Assembly (NCBI GenBank): GCA_002385745.1
Contig: DGEC01000060.1
Coordinates: 1-6,774, forward strand
Source: Firmicutes bacterium UBA3936
Lineage (GTDB): Bacteria; Bacillota; Dethiobacteria; Dethiobacterales; Dethiobacteraceae
DNA: 6,774 nt
Reading direction: 5' to 3'
Position numbers and translations under genes: made by a program. Of the stretch, positions 1 to 6,255 are shown in pieces; position 1 is the stretch's first letter, and each line of letters starts with the position of its first letter. The notes below the pieces were generated by a model, which was given only the letters and a program-made list of their open reading frames with translations, was not told the DNA's origin and ran no database searches.

Positions 1-20
1 AAACTCTTTGATTAACTTGT

Positions 21-50
21 TTGACTGAAACAGCCTAATCGGGGTATAAT
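21..50 (+). promoter_or_regulatory. SigA-type promoter of rplY-pth
   Basis: A -35 box TTGACT (21-26) and a perfect -10 box TATAAT (45-50) are separated by 18 bases. Transcription would start near 57, giving a leader of only about 26 bases before the rplY start. This is one of the strongest promoter matches in the window, which suits a ribosomal-protein gene. No SigB-like element was recognised, although Ctc in Bacillus is a general stress protein under SigB. Confidence 0.85.
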
Positions 51-82
51 ACCATGGAAAACTGGAGAAGGAGGATGCAGCA

Positions 83-742
83 ATGGAGCGTATGCAAGTT
101 CAAGCACAGCCGCGGTTTACAACAACTAAAGGGCAGCTAAAAGAGCTCCGCAGAAAAGGCCTGGTACCCGGCGTCTTGTACGGGAAAAAAGAAGAGCCGA
201 TATCATTGACTGTTGACAGCAGGGATATCAATGCGATTTTAAACTCGCCTACCGGGTTGAATACCGTTATAGATCTTAATCTTGACGGAACAAAGACAAC
301 TGTAATGATAAAAGAACTAACGCGTGATGCCCTGCAGCCGGACCGCTTTATTCATACCGATTTTATCAGAATATCCCTGCAGGACAAACTGGAAGTTCAG
401 GTACCCATTGTCCTGACCGGCGAAGCACAGGGAGTAAAGGAAGGCGGGATACTGCAGATTTTGCTGCGTGAAGTTACACTCAGATGCCTGCCAACCAATA
501 TTCCGGAAAAAATTGAGGCTGATGTTTCCGAACTACAGATGGGAGACACCTTAACAGTTGCCGATCTCGTTCTTCCTTCGGACACAGAAATTGTTTCGGA
601 GCCTGATGAAGTTGTGGCTTCCATTGTAGCACCGCGGGTGGAAGAAGAGCCTGAGGAAGCTGCTGAGGAAGGGGAAGGAGCGGAAGTTGAAGAAACAGCT
701 GTTCCTGCAGCAGAGGAAGAAACAGCGGAGGCGGAAGAGTAA
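83..742 (+). CDS. rplY: 50S ribosomal protein L25/TL5 (general stress protein Ctc)
   Basis: This is a 219-residue L25/TL5/Ctc-family protein, which binds 5S rRNA in the large ribosomal subunit. Residues 1 to about 95 form the L25 RNA-binding domain, with the family hallmark GLVPGVLYGK near residues 26-35 and a later HTDFIRI stretch. Residues about 100-183 form the TL5-type C-terminal beta domain. Residues 184-219 are a low-complexity, extremely acidic Glu/Ala tail, as often seen in long Ctc proteins. The start at 83 is fixed by AAGGAGG at 68-74, eight bases upstream; the next Met (92) would be too far from it. An out-of-frame ATG at 75 directly follows the SD but opens only a 21-codon frame. 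The gene lies 8 bases before pth, and the pair is probably one transcript. Confidence 0.95.
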   Translation: MERMQVQAQPRFTTTKGQLKELRRKGLVPGVLYGKKEEPISLTVDSRDINAILNSPTGLNTVIDLNLDGTKTTVMIKELTRDALQPDRFIHTDFIRISLQDKLEVQVPIVLTGEAQGVKEGGILQILLREVTLRCLPTNIPEKIEADVSELQMGDTLTVADLVLPSDTEIVSEPDEVVASIVAPRVEEEPEEAAEEGEGAEVEETAVPAAEEETAEAEE

Positions 743-750
743 TACCTGCC

Positions 751-1317
751 ATGAACCTGATTCTTGGTCTGGGGAATCCGGGTCCCCGCTATTTGCTAAC
801 TCGCCATAATGTCGGTTTTCGTGCCGTTGACAAGCTGAGTACCGTCTATAAAATCCCGTTATACAAAACGGGATGCCATTCTTTTTGGGGGAAGGGTAAT
901 ATAGAGGGCCGTGAAGTTATTTTAGCCAAGCCAATGACTTACATGAACAAGAGCGGGCTGGCCGCCGTGTCGCTATTGGACAACTTTAAGCTTGAACCGT
1001 CATCCCTGCTGGTTATTTACGACGATATTGACCTGCCTTTTGGCACACTGCGCCTGCGTCCCGGAGGAGGCAGCGGCGGGCATAAGGGCATGGAATCACT
1101 GCTTTATTACTTGCAGACAGAATGTTTTCCGCGCCTGAGAATAGGAATCGGCAGGCCCCCTGAAGATGTGGTCCGGCATGTTTTGACCGAGTTTTTACCC
1201 GCTGAAGAGGAAATACTGGAGACCGTTCTGGCTGATGTGGTCAGGGCAGTCAGTCTGTTCCTGCAGGAAGGCCTGAATGCGGCGATGAATATTTTTAACC
1301 GCAAACCGGAAAAATAG
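751..1317 (+). CDS. pth: Peptidyl-tRNA hydrolase
   Basis: This is a 188-residue cytoplasmic hydrolase that cleaves the ester bond of peptidyl-tRNAs released from stalled ribosomes and recycles the tRNA. The length is typical. Conserved Pth motifs are present: LGNPG (Asn9), TRHNVGF with the catalytic His19, PMTYMNKSG (Met65, Asn66), DDIDLPFG (Asp92) and GSGGHKGMES. In the last motif Lys112 sits where E. coli Pth has Asn114 (GGHNG). No SD is well placed before the ATG: the nearest GGAGG (727-731) is 19 bases away. With only 8 bases between the rplY stop and this start, translational coupling to rplY is likely. No terminator follows the gene; the next promoter begins four bases after the stop. 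Confidence 0.96.
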   Translation: MNLILGLGNPGPRYLLTRHNVGFRAVDKLSTVYKIPLYKTGCHSFWGKGNIEGREVILAKPMTYMNKSGLAAVSLLDNFKLEPSSLLVIYDDIDLPFGTLRLRPGGGSGGHKGMESLLYYLQTECFPRLRIGIGRPPEDVVRHVLTEFLPAEEEILETVLADVVRAVSLFLQEGLNAAMNIFNRKPEK

Positions 1318-1320
1318 GGC

Positions 1321-1349
1321 TTTACAATTAAAATTTTTTATGCTAGAAT
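1321..1349 (+). promoter_or_regulatory. SigA-type promoter of the T-box leader and aroF-pheA
   Basis: A -35 box TTTACA (1321-1326) and a -10 box TAGAAT (1344-1349) are separated by 17 bases. A TG one base ahead of the -10 box (1341-1342) makes it an extended -10 promoter. Transcription would start near 1356, giving a leader of about 330 bases before aroF. The promoter begins immediately after the pth stop codon. Confidence 0.8.
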
Positions 1350-1379
1350 CAAGCTTAATTTAAAAGAAAGAATGGCTGT

Positions 1380-1648
1380 GAAGGAGAAAAGTAAGGTCAA
1401 CACGGCTTGCAGGGAGGAGCCATCAGCGACTGAAAGTGGCTCCAAGCACGGTTCACCTGAAGTTCCCTCCGGAGCCGCAGGCTGAAGCAAGTAGGCTGTG
1501 CCGGGTACCCCTCCCGTTACCAGCGGGGCAGATATCGGAGACTGAACTTTTTTTATCTCCCGTATTTGTCTATGAGCGGGCGCCTGGCGCCAAATAGGGT
1601 GGTACCGCGGATAATAAACCCGTCCCTTTCAGGGGCGGGTTTTGTTTT
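1380..1648 (+). promoter_or_regulatory. T-box riboswitch, predicted tRNA-Phe responsive, controlling aroF-pheA
   Basis: This leader senses uncharged tRNA by pairing with its anticodon and 3' end. The diagnostic T-box AGGGTGGTACCGCGG is at 1596-1610. Stem I base pairs GGAG (1383-1386) with CTCC (1467-1470), and the next helix pairs AGGT (1394-1397) with ACCT (1455-1458). These enclose a specifier loop with AGTA (1390-1393) on one side and GAAG-TTC-C (1459-1466) on the other. The specifier is therefore TTC (Phe) at 1463-1465. The distal part pairs GCTT/AAGC (1405-1408/1444-1447) and GGAGCCA/TGGCTCC (1416-1422/1437-1443). A Stem II region with conserved AGTAGG (1490-1495) and CCGTTA (1514-1519) and a Stem III (1537-1541/1556-1560) follow. 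The bulge TGGT (1600-1603) complements ACCA, fitting a tRNA with discriminator A such as tRNA-Phe. The T-box call is certain; Phe is inferred from the fold and from the downstream genes. Confidence 0.95.
1616..1648 (+). terminator. T-box attenuator terminator
   Basis: The arms AAACCCGTCCCT (1616-1627) and AGGGGCGGGTTT (1631-1642) form a GC-rich stem with one G-U pair, followed by a T-rich run to 1648. The 5' arm is also needed by the antiterminator, in which AGGG (1596-1599) pairs with CCCT (1624-1627) and CGG (1608-1610) pairs with CCG (1620-1622). The two folds are mutually exclusive, as T-box regulation requires. With no terminator after pth, this hairpin probably also stops transcripts reading through from rplY-pth. 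Confidence 0.92.
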
Positions 1649-1674
1649 GCGGGCCGGACTATTACCGAAGTCTG

Positions 1675-1681
1675 AAGGAGG
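1675..1681 (+). promoter_or_regulatory. Ribosome binding site that fixes the aroF start
   Basis: AAGGAGG ends 7 bases before the ATG at 1689. The same frame is open upstream to an ATG at 1566, but that stretch is T-box and terminator RNA, so the longer start is an artefact. The 14-base sequence GAAGGAGGATGCAG here (1674-1687) is identical to the one before rplY (67-80). Confidence 0.9.
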
Positions 1682-1688
1682 ATGCAGA

Positions 1689-2717
1689 ATGATTGTCGTG
1701 ATGGATCTGCAGGTCGGAGAAAAAGAACTGCAGGCAGTGGAAGAGGTGTTGCAGGAATATGGCTATCAATGCCATCTCATCCGCGGAGAGAACCGGATTG
1801 TTGTCGGTGCCGTAGGTTCGGGCAGCGGGGAAATACCCCCCAACCTGGAAACCATGCCCGGAGTTGAGAAGGTAATGCGGGTAATGCAGCCTTTTAAACT
1901 TGTAAGCAGGGAGTTTAAACGGGATGATACTGTTGTTGCAGCGGGCAAACTGCGGGTCGGCGGCGGTTTTGTTTCAGTACTGGCAGGTCCGTGCGCAGTG
2001 GAAAGTGAGGAGCAGTTGAAAGAAGCCGCCCGGGCAGTCAAGGAAGCCGGAGCAGTAGGTCTGCGGGGCGGTGCTTATAAACCGCGGACATCTCCTTACT
2101 CTTTTCAGGGTCTGATGGAAAAAGGCCTGAATTATTTAAGCAATATAAAAAAAGAAACGGGGATGGCCGTTATTACCGAAGCAGTTAACCCCGCCGATAT
2201 TGAAGCGGTGGCGGAGGTGGCCGATATTGTGCAAATCGGCGCCAGAAACATGCAGAATTACCCGCTGCTGCGTGAGGCGGGACAGCTGCGGAAGCCTGTT
2301 TTGCTGAAAAGGGGGCTTTCCGCCACTGTGGAGGAGTGGTTGATGGCGGCTGAATATATTATGTCAGGAGGCAACTATGAAGTCATCCTCTGCGAGAGGG
2401 GTATACGTACCTTTGAGACATATACCCGTAATACACTGGATGTCAGTGCCATTGCCCTGGCAAAACGGCTTTCTCATTTGCCGGTTATTGCCGATCCCAG
2501 TCATGCAGGCGGGCAGTGGCGGCTGGTAAGGCCTCTGGCTCTTGCATCCCTTGCTGCGGGTGCCGACGGACTGCTGATTGAAGTCCATCCTGACCCTGCC
2601 CGGGCCCTGTGTGACGGCCCCCAGTCCCTTAACCCCAAGCATTTTTCCGAATTAATGTCAGAAGTGGCCGCCCTTGTGCCCGTACTGGGAAAAACGCTTT
2701 GCCGGGGGGAAGCATAA
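1689..2717 (+). CDS. aroF: 3-deoxy-7-phosphoheptulonate synthase (DAHP synthase, type I-beta with N-terminal regulatory domain)
   Basis: This is a 342-residue enzyme that condenses phosphoenolpyruvate and erythrose-4-phosphate to DAHP, the first step of the shikimate pathway. Residues 1 to about 66 form a ferredoxin-like/ACT-like regulatory domain (MIVVMDLQVG onward), as in the Thermotoga-type enzymes, where this domain mediates aromatic amino acid inhibition. The TIM barrel follows. The four metal ligands known from the T. maritima enzyme fall at the same numbers: Cys102 in AGPCAVES, His272 in DPSHAGG, Glu298 in IEVHPDP and Asp309 in CDGPQSL. The substrate-binding KPRTSPYSFQG segment (131-141) and LLKRG (205-209) are also present. 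There is no chorismate mutase fusion. The stop overlaps the pheA start as TAATG, giving tight translational coupling. Expression is controlled by the upstream T-box. Confidence 0.96.
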   Translation: MIVVMDLQVGEKELQAVEEVLQEYGYQCHLIRGENRIVVGAVGSGSGEIPPNLETMPGVEKVMRVMQPFKLVSREFKRDDTVVAAGKLRVGGGFVSVLAGPCAVESEEQLKEAARAVKEAGAVGLRGGAYKPRTSPYSFQGLMEKGLNYLSNIKKETGMAVITEAVNPADIEAVAEVADIVQIGARNMQNYPLLREAGQLRKPVLLKRGLSATVEEWLMAAEYIMSGGNYEVILCERGIRTFETYTRNTLDVSAIALAKRLSHLPVIADPSHAGGQWRLVRPLALASLAAGADGLLIEVHPDPARALCDGPQSLNPKHFSELMSEVAALVPVLGKTLCRGEA

Positions 2718-3550
2718 TGAAGATAACAGCCTATCTTGGCCCGCAAGGGACTTACTCGGAAGAAGCGGCAATTATTTTTGCCGGACAAGTCAAAAAGCAA
2801 TGCCGCCTGCGTCCTTTTCCTACCATTTGGTACTGCGCGCAGGCTGTTGCCGACAAAACCGCCTGCTATGCCGTTGTCCCCCTTGAAAATTCGCTGGCCG
2901 GGTCAGTGCACGAAACCATGGATATTTTGATGTCTGATTTAAAGCTTTCCATTCTGGGAGAACTGGACTTAAGAATCGAACATTGTCTACTGTCTCCGGC
3001 AGGCAACATCAGTGATATCCGCCGTGTATATTCTCATCCGCAGGCTTTAGCCCAGTGCCGCGGCTACTTGCGGAACAACCTGCCGGGTATAGCGGCCGTT
3101 CCCGTGGTGAGCACAGCGGCAGCAGCGGCGGCTGCAGCCTCCGGCGGACCGCAGGCCGCAGCCATTGCCGGGCGGGCGGCAGCAAAAGCGTATGGCCTGC
3201 GTATTGTTGCTGCGGGAATTGAGGATGCTCCTTCCACAACCCGCTTTATTGTCCTTGGCAAAAGCAAACTGCCCGGCTGTCCGGTAAAAACATCCCTTTT
3301 GTTTACGGTCAGAAATTCGGCGGGCAGTCTTTATCAGGTTTTAGGTGTTTTTGCCGCTTTTCAGGTAAACCTGACTAAAATAGAATCGCGTCCGGCAAGA
3401 AGCCACCTGGGCGATTACGTCTTTTTTGTAGATTTGGACGGATCAGCGGAAGACACTGCGGTTAAGGCGGCCTTGCAGGAAGTCGGGCAAAAAGCCGTGA
3501 CGCTCCGGCTGCTTGGTTCCTACCCTGTGCTGGGTAAATCCCGGGCTTAG
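2717..3550 (+). CDS. pheA: Prephenate dehydratase with C-terminal ACT domain
   Basis: This is a 277-residue monofunctional enzyme converting prephenate to phenylpyruvate, the committed step to phenylalanine. The catalytic domain spans residues 1 to about 180: ITAYLGPQGTYSEEA (3-17), VPLENSLAGSVHETMD (54-69), SHPQALAQC (106-114) and the signature TTRF (174-177). The ACT domain follows (about 191-270) with GSLYQVLG (203-210) and ESRP (223-226), which form the Phe-binding feedback site in the family. An unusually alanine-rich stretch lies at 133-141. The start at 2717 is chosen because translation re-initiates on TAATG and MKITAYLGPQG matches family N-termini. GGGGGGAAG upstream serves as SD. 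An in-frame ATG at 2699 lies inside aroF and adds six unlikely residues. There is no chorismate mutase domain. Confidence 0.96.
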   Translation: MKITAYLGPQGTYSEEAAIIFAGQVKKQCRLRPFPTIWYCAQAVADKTACYAVVPLENSLAGSVHETMDILMSDLKLSILGELDLRIEHCLLSPAGNISDIRRVYSHPQALAQCRGYLRNNLPGIAAVPVVSTAAAAAAAASGGPQAAAIAGRAAAKAYGLRIVAAGIEDAPSTTRFIVLGKSKLPGCPVKTSLLFTVRNSAGSLYQVLGVFAAFQVNLTKIESRPARSHLGDYVFFVDLDGSAEDTAVKAALQEVGQKAVTLRLLGSYPVLGKSRA

Positions 3551-3564
3551 AGGAAAACCTGCCT

Positions 3565-3603
3565 AAAAAACAGCCTCAGGGAACACGTGCTTCCCTGAGG
3601 CTG
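3565..3603 (-). terminator. Intrinsic terminator of the NTF2-like gene, in the convergent gap with pheA
   Basis: A perfect 13-bp stem pairs CAGCCTCAGGGAA (3571-3583) with TTCCCTGAGGCTG (3591-3603) around a 7-base loop. Six A's at 3565-3570 become a U6 tract when read on the minus strand, so it is a standard terminator for the gene ending at 3620. On the plus strand the hairpin follows pheA by about 20 bases but is followed by CAGGCAATATACG rather than a U-tract. It would therefore act weakly, or only as a 3' end stabiliser, for aroF-pheA. Confidence 0.88.
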
Positions 3604-3619
3604 CAGGCAATATACGAAT

Positions 3620-4495
3620 TTAAAGGTCGCATGCGGGGACGGGCCAGTTCATCGACTGGCAAGGCGGCCCAACCGTTGCGTGTATCAGTTTTACTTCGCC
3701 GTCAACCATTTTAAAGAGGTGGCAATCTGGTAGGGAACTGGCAAAATGCACATACGCGACTACTATTCCGGCTTCCACATCTACCAGGAAACGTCTTGGA
3801 CCATGGCTGGGAATTACCAGGCCTTTGGGAGAACAGTTATGCTCGGTCATGCCTTCAGACCACGGGAAACCTTCTTGCTTGACCGTTGTTTGGGTCCCGT
3901 TTTCCCACCTGTCGCATACTTGGGCAAAGGGCGTTGAAACATCAGGGTCCAGGGCGAACATGTCGAAATAGTCATTGGCGGCGGCAATCATTGCCAGTCT
4001 GGAACTGCGCCGGGAAAAGGGCAGTATTTCCTCCCAGTCCTCATCCTTGGTGGCCAGAAGGCCGTCCGGGTTAAAGGCAAAATCGCCTTCACGGGCTATA
4101 ATTGTCTCAATCTCAGCTATTTTCCCGTGGTCAAAGCCGAGCCTTGCGGCAAAAATTACCTTCTTGCCGTTTTCCTCCATAACTGCTTCTGTATGGGTGC
4201 CAAATTTCTTTGTGTCAACCAGTGTGCGTTTCAGCAGGATTTTCCCGGCTGTCTGCCAGAAACCTTCTCCCATGTGAACATTTTTAATAACACCGTTTTC
4301 CGTGAACTTTACACCGGGTGCAAAATGAAGTTTTGCCGGGTTGTGGGCAGTCAGTGCTTCGAAGTAGTAATCGGTAAATTCTTTTAGCATGGTGCGAATG
4401 CCTGCCGACCACTTTTCCTGCAGGTTAATGTCCGGTCCCGTAAATTGTTTTATTTCACCCGGACCGGGTGCCTGGCTGTTTGTGCCGTTTGTCAT
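3620..4495 (-). CDS. Uncharacterised protein, predicted tandem NTF2/SnoaL-like domains
   Basis: This is a 291-residue protein of unknown function with no signal peptide or membrane segment. Residues about 34-138 read like one NTF2-like (SnoaL) unit: helical TDYYFEALTAHNP, then GVKFTENG, the GEGFW motif (76-80), and strands with VIFAARLGFDHGKIAEIETIIARE (113-136). Residues about 164-286 look like a second unit: SSRLAMIAAANDYFDMF, CDRWENG (194-200), RRFLVDVEAGIVVAYVHF (234-251), then FKMVDGEVKLIHATVG (261-276). The second half recalls, from memory, the DUF8021-type domain described mainly from fungal proteins. NTF2-like folds may be enzymes or ligand binders; no catalytic set can be assigned. 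The start at 4493-4495 has AAAGGAAAGGGG nine bases upstream; the in-frame ATG at 4547-4549 has no SD and is rejected. The gene has its own promoter and terminator and no operon partner. Confidence 0.88.
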   Translation of the reverse strand: MTNGTNSQAPGPGEIKQFTGPDINLQEKWSAGIRTMLKEFTDYYFEALTAHNPAKLHFAPGVKFTENGVIKNVHMGEGFWQTAGKILLKRTLVDTKKFGTHTEAVMEENGKKVIFAARLGFDHGKIAEIETIIAREGDFAFNPDGLLATKDEDWEEILPFSRRSSRLAMIAAANDYFDMFALDPDVSTPFAQVCDRWENGTQTTVKQEGFPWSEGMTEHNCSPKGLVIPSHGPRRFLVDVEAGIVVAYVHFASSLPDCHLFKMVDGEVKLIHATVGPPCQSMNWPVPACDL

Positions 4496-4504
4496 CGCTG
4501 TATT

Positions 4505-4516
4505 CCCCTTTCCTTT
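4505..4516 (-). promoter_or_regulatory. Ribosome binding site that fixes the NTF2-like gene start
   Basis: Read on the minus strand, AAAGGAAAGGGG ends nine bases before the ATG at 4495. The alternative ATG at 4549 is preceded by ACCGCGACCGCCTTT, with no SD. The start 18 codons further in is therefore preferred. Confidence 0.75.
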
Positions 4517-4578
4517 GAGATATTGAAAGTCCCGCAGCCATTTGCCCATAAAGGCGGTCGCGGTTTTATCAGTTATTA

Positions 4579-4607
4579 ATTACAGTCTATTCTCTATTTT
4601 CAGTCAA
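4579..4607 (-). promoter_or_regulatory. SigA-type promoter of the NTF2-like gene
   Basis: On the minus strand, TTGACT (4607-4602) and TGTAAT (4584-4579) are separated by 17 bases. The predicted start near 4572 gives a leader of about 77 bases. It lies directly downstream of the putP terminator, so the gene is likely an independent unit. Confidence 0.78.
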
Positions 4608-4634
4608 TTATCCTGCCGGGTTAAGGAATGAAAT

Positions 4635-4658
4635 AAAAAAGCCCTCCGGAGAGGGCTT
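4635..4658 (-). terminator. Intrinsic terminator of putP
   Basis: The arms AAGCCCTC (4639-4646) and GAGGGCTT (4651-4658) enclose a CGGA loop. On the minus strand the stem is followed by TTTTTTATTT. It lies 9 bases beyond the putP stop. The plus strand also has a T-rich tail (TTAATTTTT), so it could stop transcription both ways. Confidence 0.92.
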
Positions 4659-4667
4659 AATTTTTGG

Positions 4668-6224
4668 CTAAGAGCTTCTGACCTGCTCGAATTCTTCCAG
4701 AATGGCTTTGTCCGGTTTTTTTGTGAGCAGGGATGTGATAACAATAACTATGCAGGACAGCACAAATGCCGGCAGCAGTTCATAGATGCCGAAAACTCCT
4801 CCCAAAGGCTTAATAAGATAGTTCCAGATAAACACCATGCAGCCGCCTGTCAGCATACCGGCAATGGCAGCCTCTCTTGTGGTCCTCTGCCAAAACAGCG
4901 AGAAGAGCATTATAGGCCCGAATGTGGCTCCGAAACCTGCCCAGGCAAAGGCAACAACTTTGAATATAACGCTGTTTTCATCCAAGGCAATTATGATGCC
5001 TATTATCGAAATAATTAAAAGCACTGTGCGCGACAGGAGCAAAACCTGTTTGTCGGTGGCTTCTTTTCTAATGATGCCTTTATAAATGTCCCGGGCAAGA
5101 GCCGATGACGCTATCAGCAGGTAGGAGTCGGAAGAACTCATTGTTGCCGCCAGGATGCCGGTCAAAACAACCCCGGCAAGCAGTGAGGGTAAAAGTCCAG
5201 TAGACATGATAATAAAAATGTTTTCAGCGGAGCTTTCGGTAAGAAGTTCGGCCGGGTAAAGCGTTCTGCCGATTAAACCAATGGCTACGGCGGCAAAAAG
5301 CGATATAATACACCAGATGGTGGCAATACGCCTTGATTTTTTCAGTTCAGAGGCTTCTTTTATAGCCATAAATCTCAGGAGGACCTGGGGCATGCCGAAA
5401 TAGCCAAGCCCCCACGAGAGGGTTGATATGACAGTGAGCAGACCGTACTTGCCGGCAGGACCGAACAGGGGGTTGCCTATGGCATCAAGCTGTTGAATCC
5501 CGTCAGCCAGCTGCGGCCGGGCAATGCCGAAAAATTCGAAGAAACCCGGAATGGATTTGACATTATCCAGAATCGCTCCGATTCCGCCTGCAGTATTAAT
5601 ACCGATTGCAGTAACTGCGCATAAGGCAATAATCATTATTATACCCTGTATGAAGTCCGAGACGCTTTCTGCCAGGAAACCGCCGAACAGTGTATAAAAA
5701 ATAACAATAATTGCGCCGGCGATCATGATCGGCTGGTAATCCAGCCCGAAAAGCGTGCTGAACAGTTTGCCAAAGGTAACAAAGCAACTGGCGGCATAAA
5801 CAGTAAAAAAGACAAGAATAAAAATTGAGGCAATGGCCAGAATTATCTTTTTATCTTCCTTGAATCTGTTGCTGATAAATTCAGGGATAGTGATGGAATT
5901 GCCGGCTTGCGCTGAATATTTGCGCAGCCTTCCGGCTACAAAAAGCCAGTTGATGTAAGTACCGGCTGCAAGGCCGACAGAGGTCCAAAAGGCGTCACTT
6001 AAGCCGCACCAGTATGCAAGCCCCGGCAGACCCATTAAAAGCCAGCCGCTCATGTCGGAAGCTTCTGCGCTCATGGCTGTAATCCAGGGACCCAGGGTCC
6101 TGCCGCCGATAAAATAAAAGTCGGAGCTTGCATGAGCACGTTTGGAGTAATAAATACCCAAATAGACGAGTACAGCAAAATAAATAATCATTACTAAAAC
6201 AATTTGTATTTGTTCAGCATTCAT
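4668..6224 (-). CDS. putP: Sodium/proline symporter (SSS family, PutP-like)
   Basis: This is a 518-residue integral membrane protein, close to E. coli PutP in length, with about 13 hydrophobic segments. It imports proline with Na+ as nutrient or osmolyte. Family motifs: GGRTLGPWITAMSAEASDMSGW (40-61), in which Asp57 corresponds to the Na+-site Asp55 of E. coli; YINWLFVAGRLRKY (90-103); TIPEFISNRF (112-121); GLGYFGMPQVLLRFM (272-286); GILAATMSSSDSYLL (356-370); and AFAWAGFGATFGP (425-437). Ser363-Ser364 align with Na2-site Ser340-Thr341 of E. coli, a conservative Thr to Ser change. The start at 6224 has GAGGAGG at 6232-6238 with 7-base spacing. The gene has its own promoter and terminator. No proline-catabolic gene is adjacent, so an osmotic (OpuE-like) role cannot be separated from a nutritional one. 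Confidence 0.94.
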   Translation of the reverse strand: MNAEQIQIVLVMIIYFAVLVYLGIYYSKRAHASSDFYFIGGRTLGPWITAMSAEASDMSGWLLMGLPGLAYWCGLSDAFWTSVGLAAGTYINWLFVAGRLRKYSAQAGNSITIPEFISNRFKEDKKIILAIASIFILVFFTVYAASCFVTFGKLFSTLFGLDYQPIMIAGAIIVIFYTLFGGFLAESVSDFIQGIIMIIALCAVTAIGINTAGGIGAILDNVKSIPGFFEFFGIARPQLADGIQQLDAIGNPLFGPAGKYGLLTVISTLSWGLGYFGMPQVLLRFMAIKEASELKKSRRIATIWCIISLFAAVAIGLIGRTLYPAELLTESSAENIFIIMSTGLLPSLLAGVVLTGILAATMSSSDSYLLIASSALARDIYKGIIRKEATDKQVLLLSRTVLLIISIIGIIIALDENSVIFKVVAFAWAGFGATFGPIMLFSLFWQRTTREAAIAGMLTGGCMVFIWNYLIKPLGGVFGIYELLPAFVLSCIVIVITSLLTKKPDKAILEEFEQVRSS

Positions 6225-6255
6225 ACTTCAGCCTCCTCTTTGGCATTTTGCTGTC

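Noticed and set aside
75..140. A 21-codon frame beginning at the ATG embedded in the rplY SD.
   Set aside because: It starts one base after the SD core, which is too close for initiation, and its product has no recognisable features.
1566..1688. In-frame N-terminal extension of aroF by 41 residues.
   Set aside because: The stretch is the T-box antiterminator/terminator region and lacks an SD at 1566. A perfect AAGGAGG precedes the ATG at 1689, and metal-ligand numbering from 1689 matches the T. maritima enzyme exactly.
3118..3143. GC-rich alanine-codon run in pheA as a possible repeat or recombination site.
   Set aside because: It is simply a low-complexity Ala-rich segment of the catalytic domain; the frame is intact and the codons are mixed.
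4496..4549. 18-residue N-terminal extension of the NTF2-like protein.
   Set aside because: No ribosome binding site precedes the ATG at 4549, whereas a good purine-rich SD precedes the ATG at 4495.
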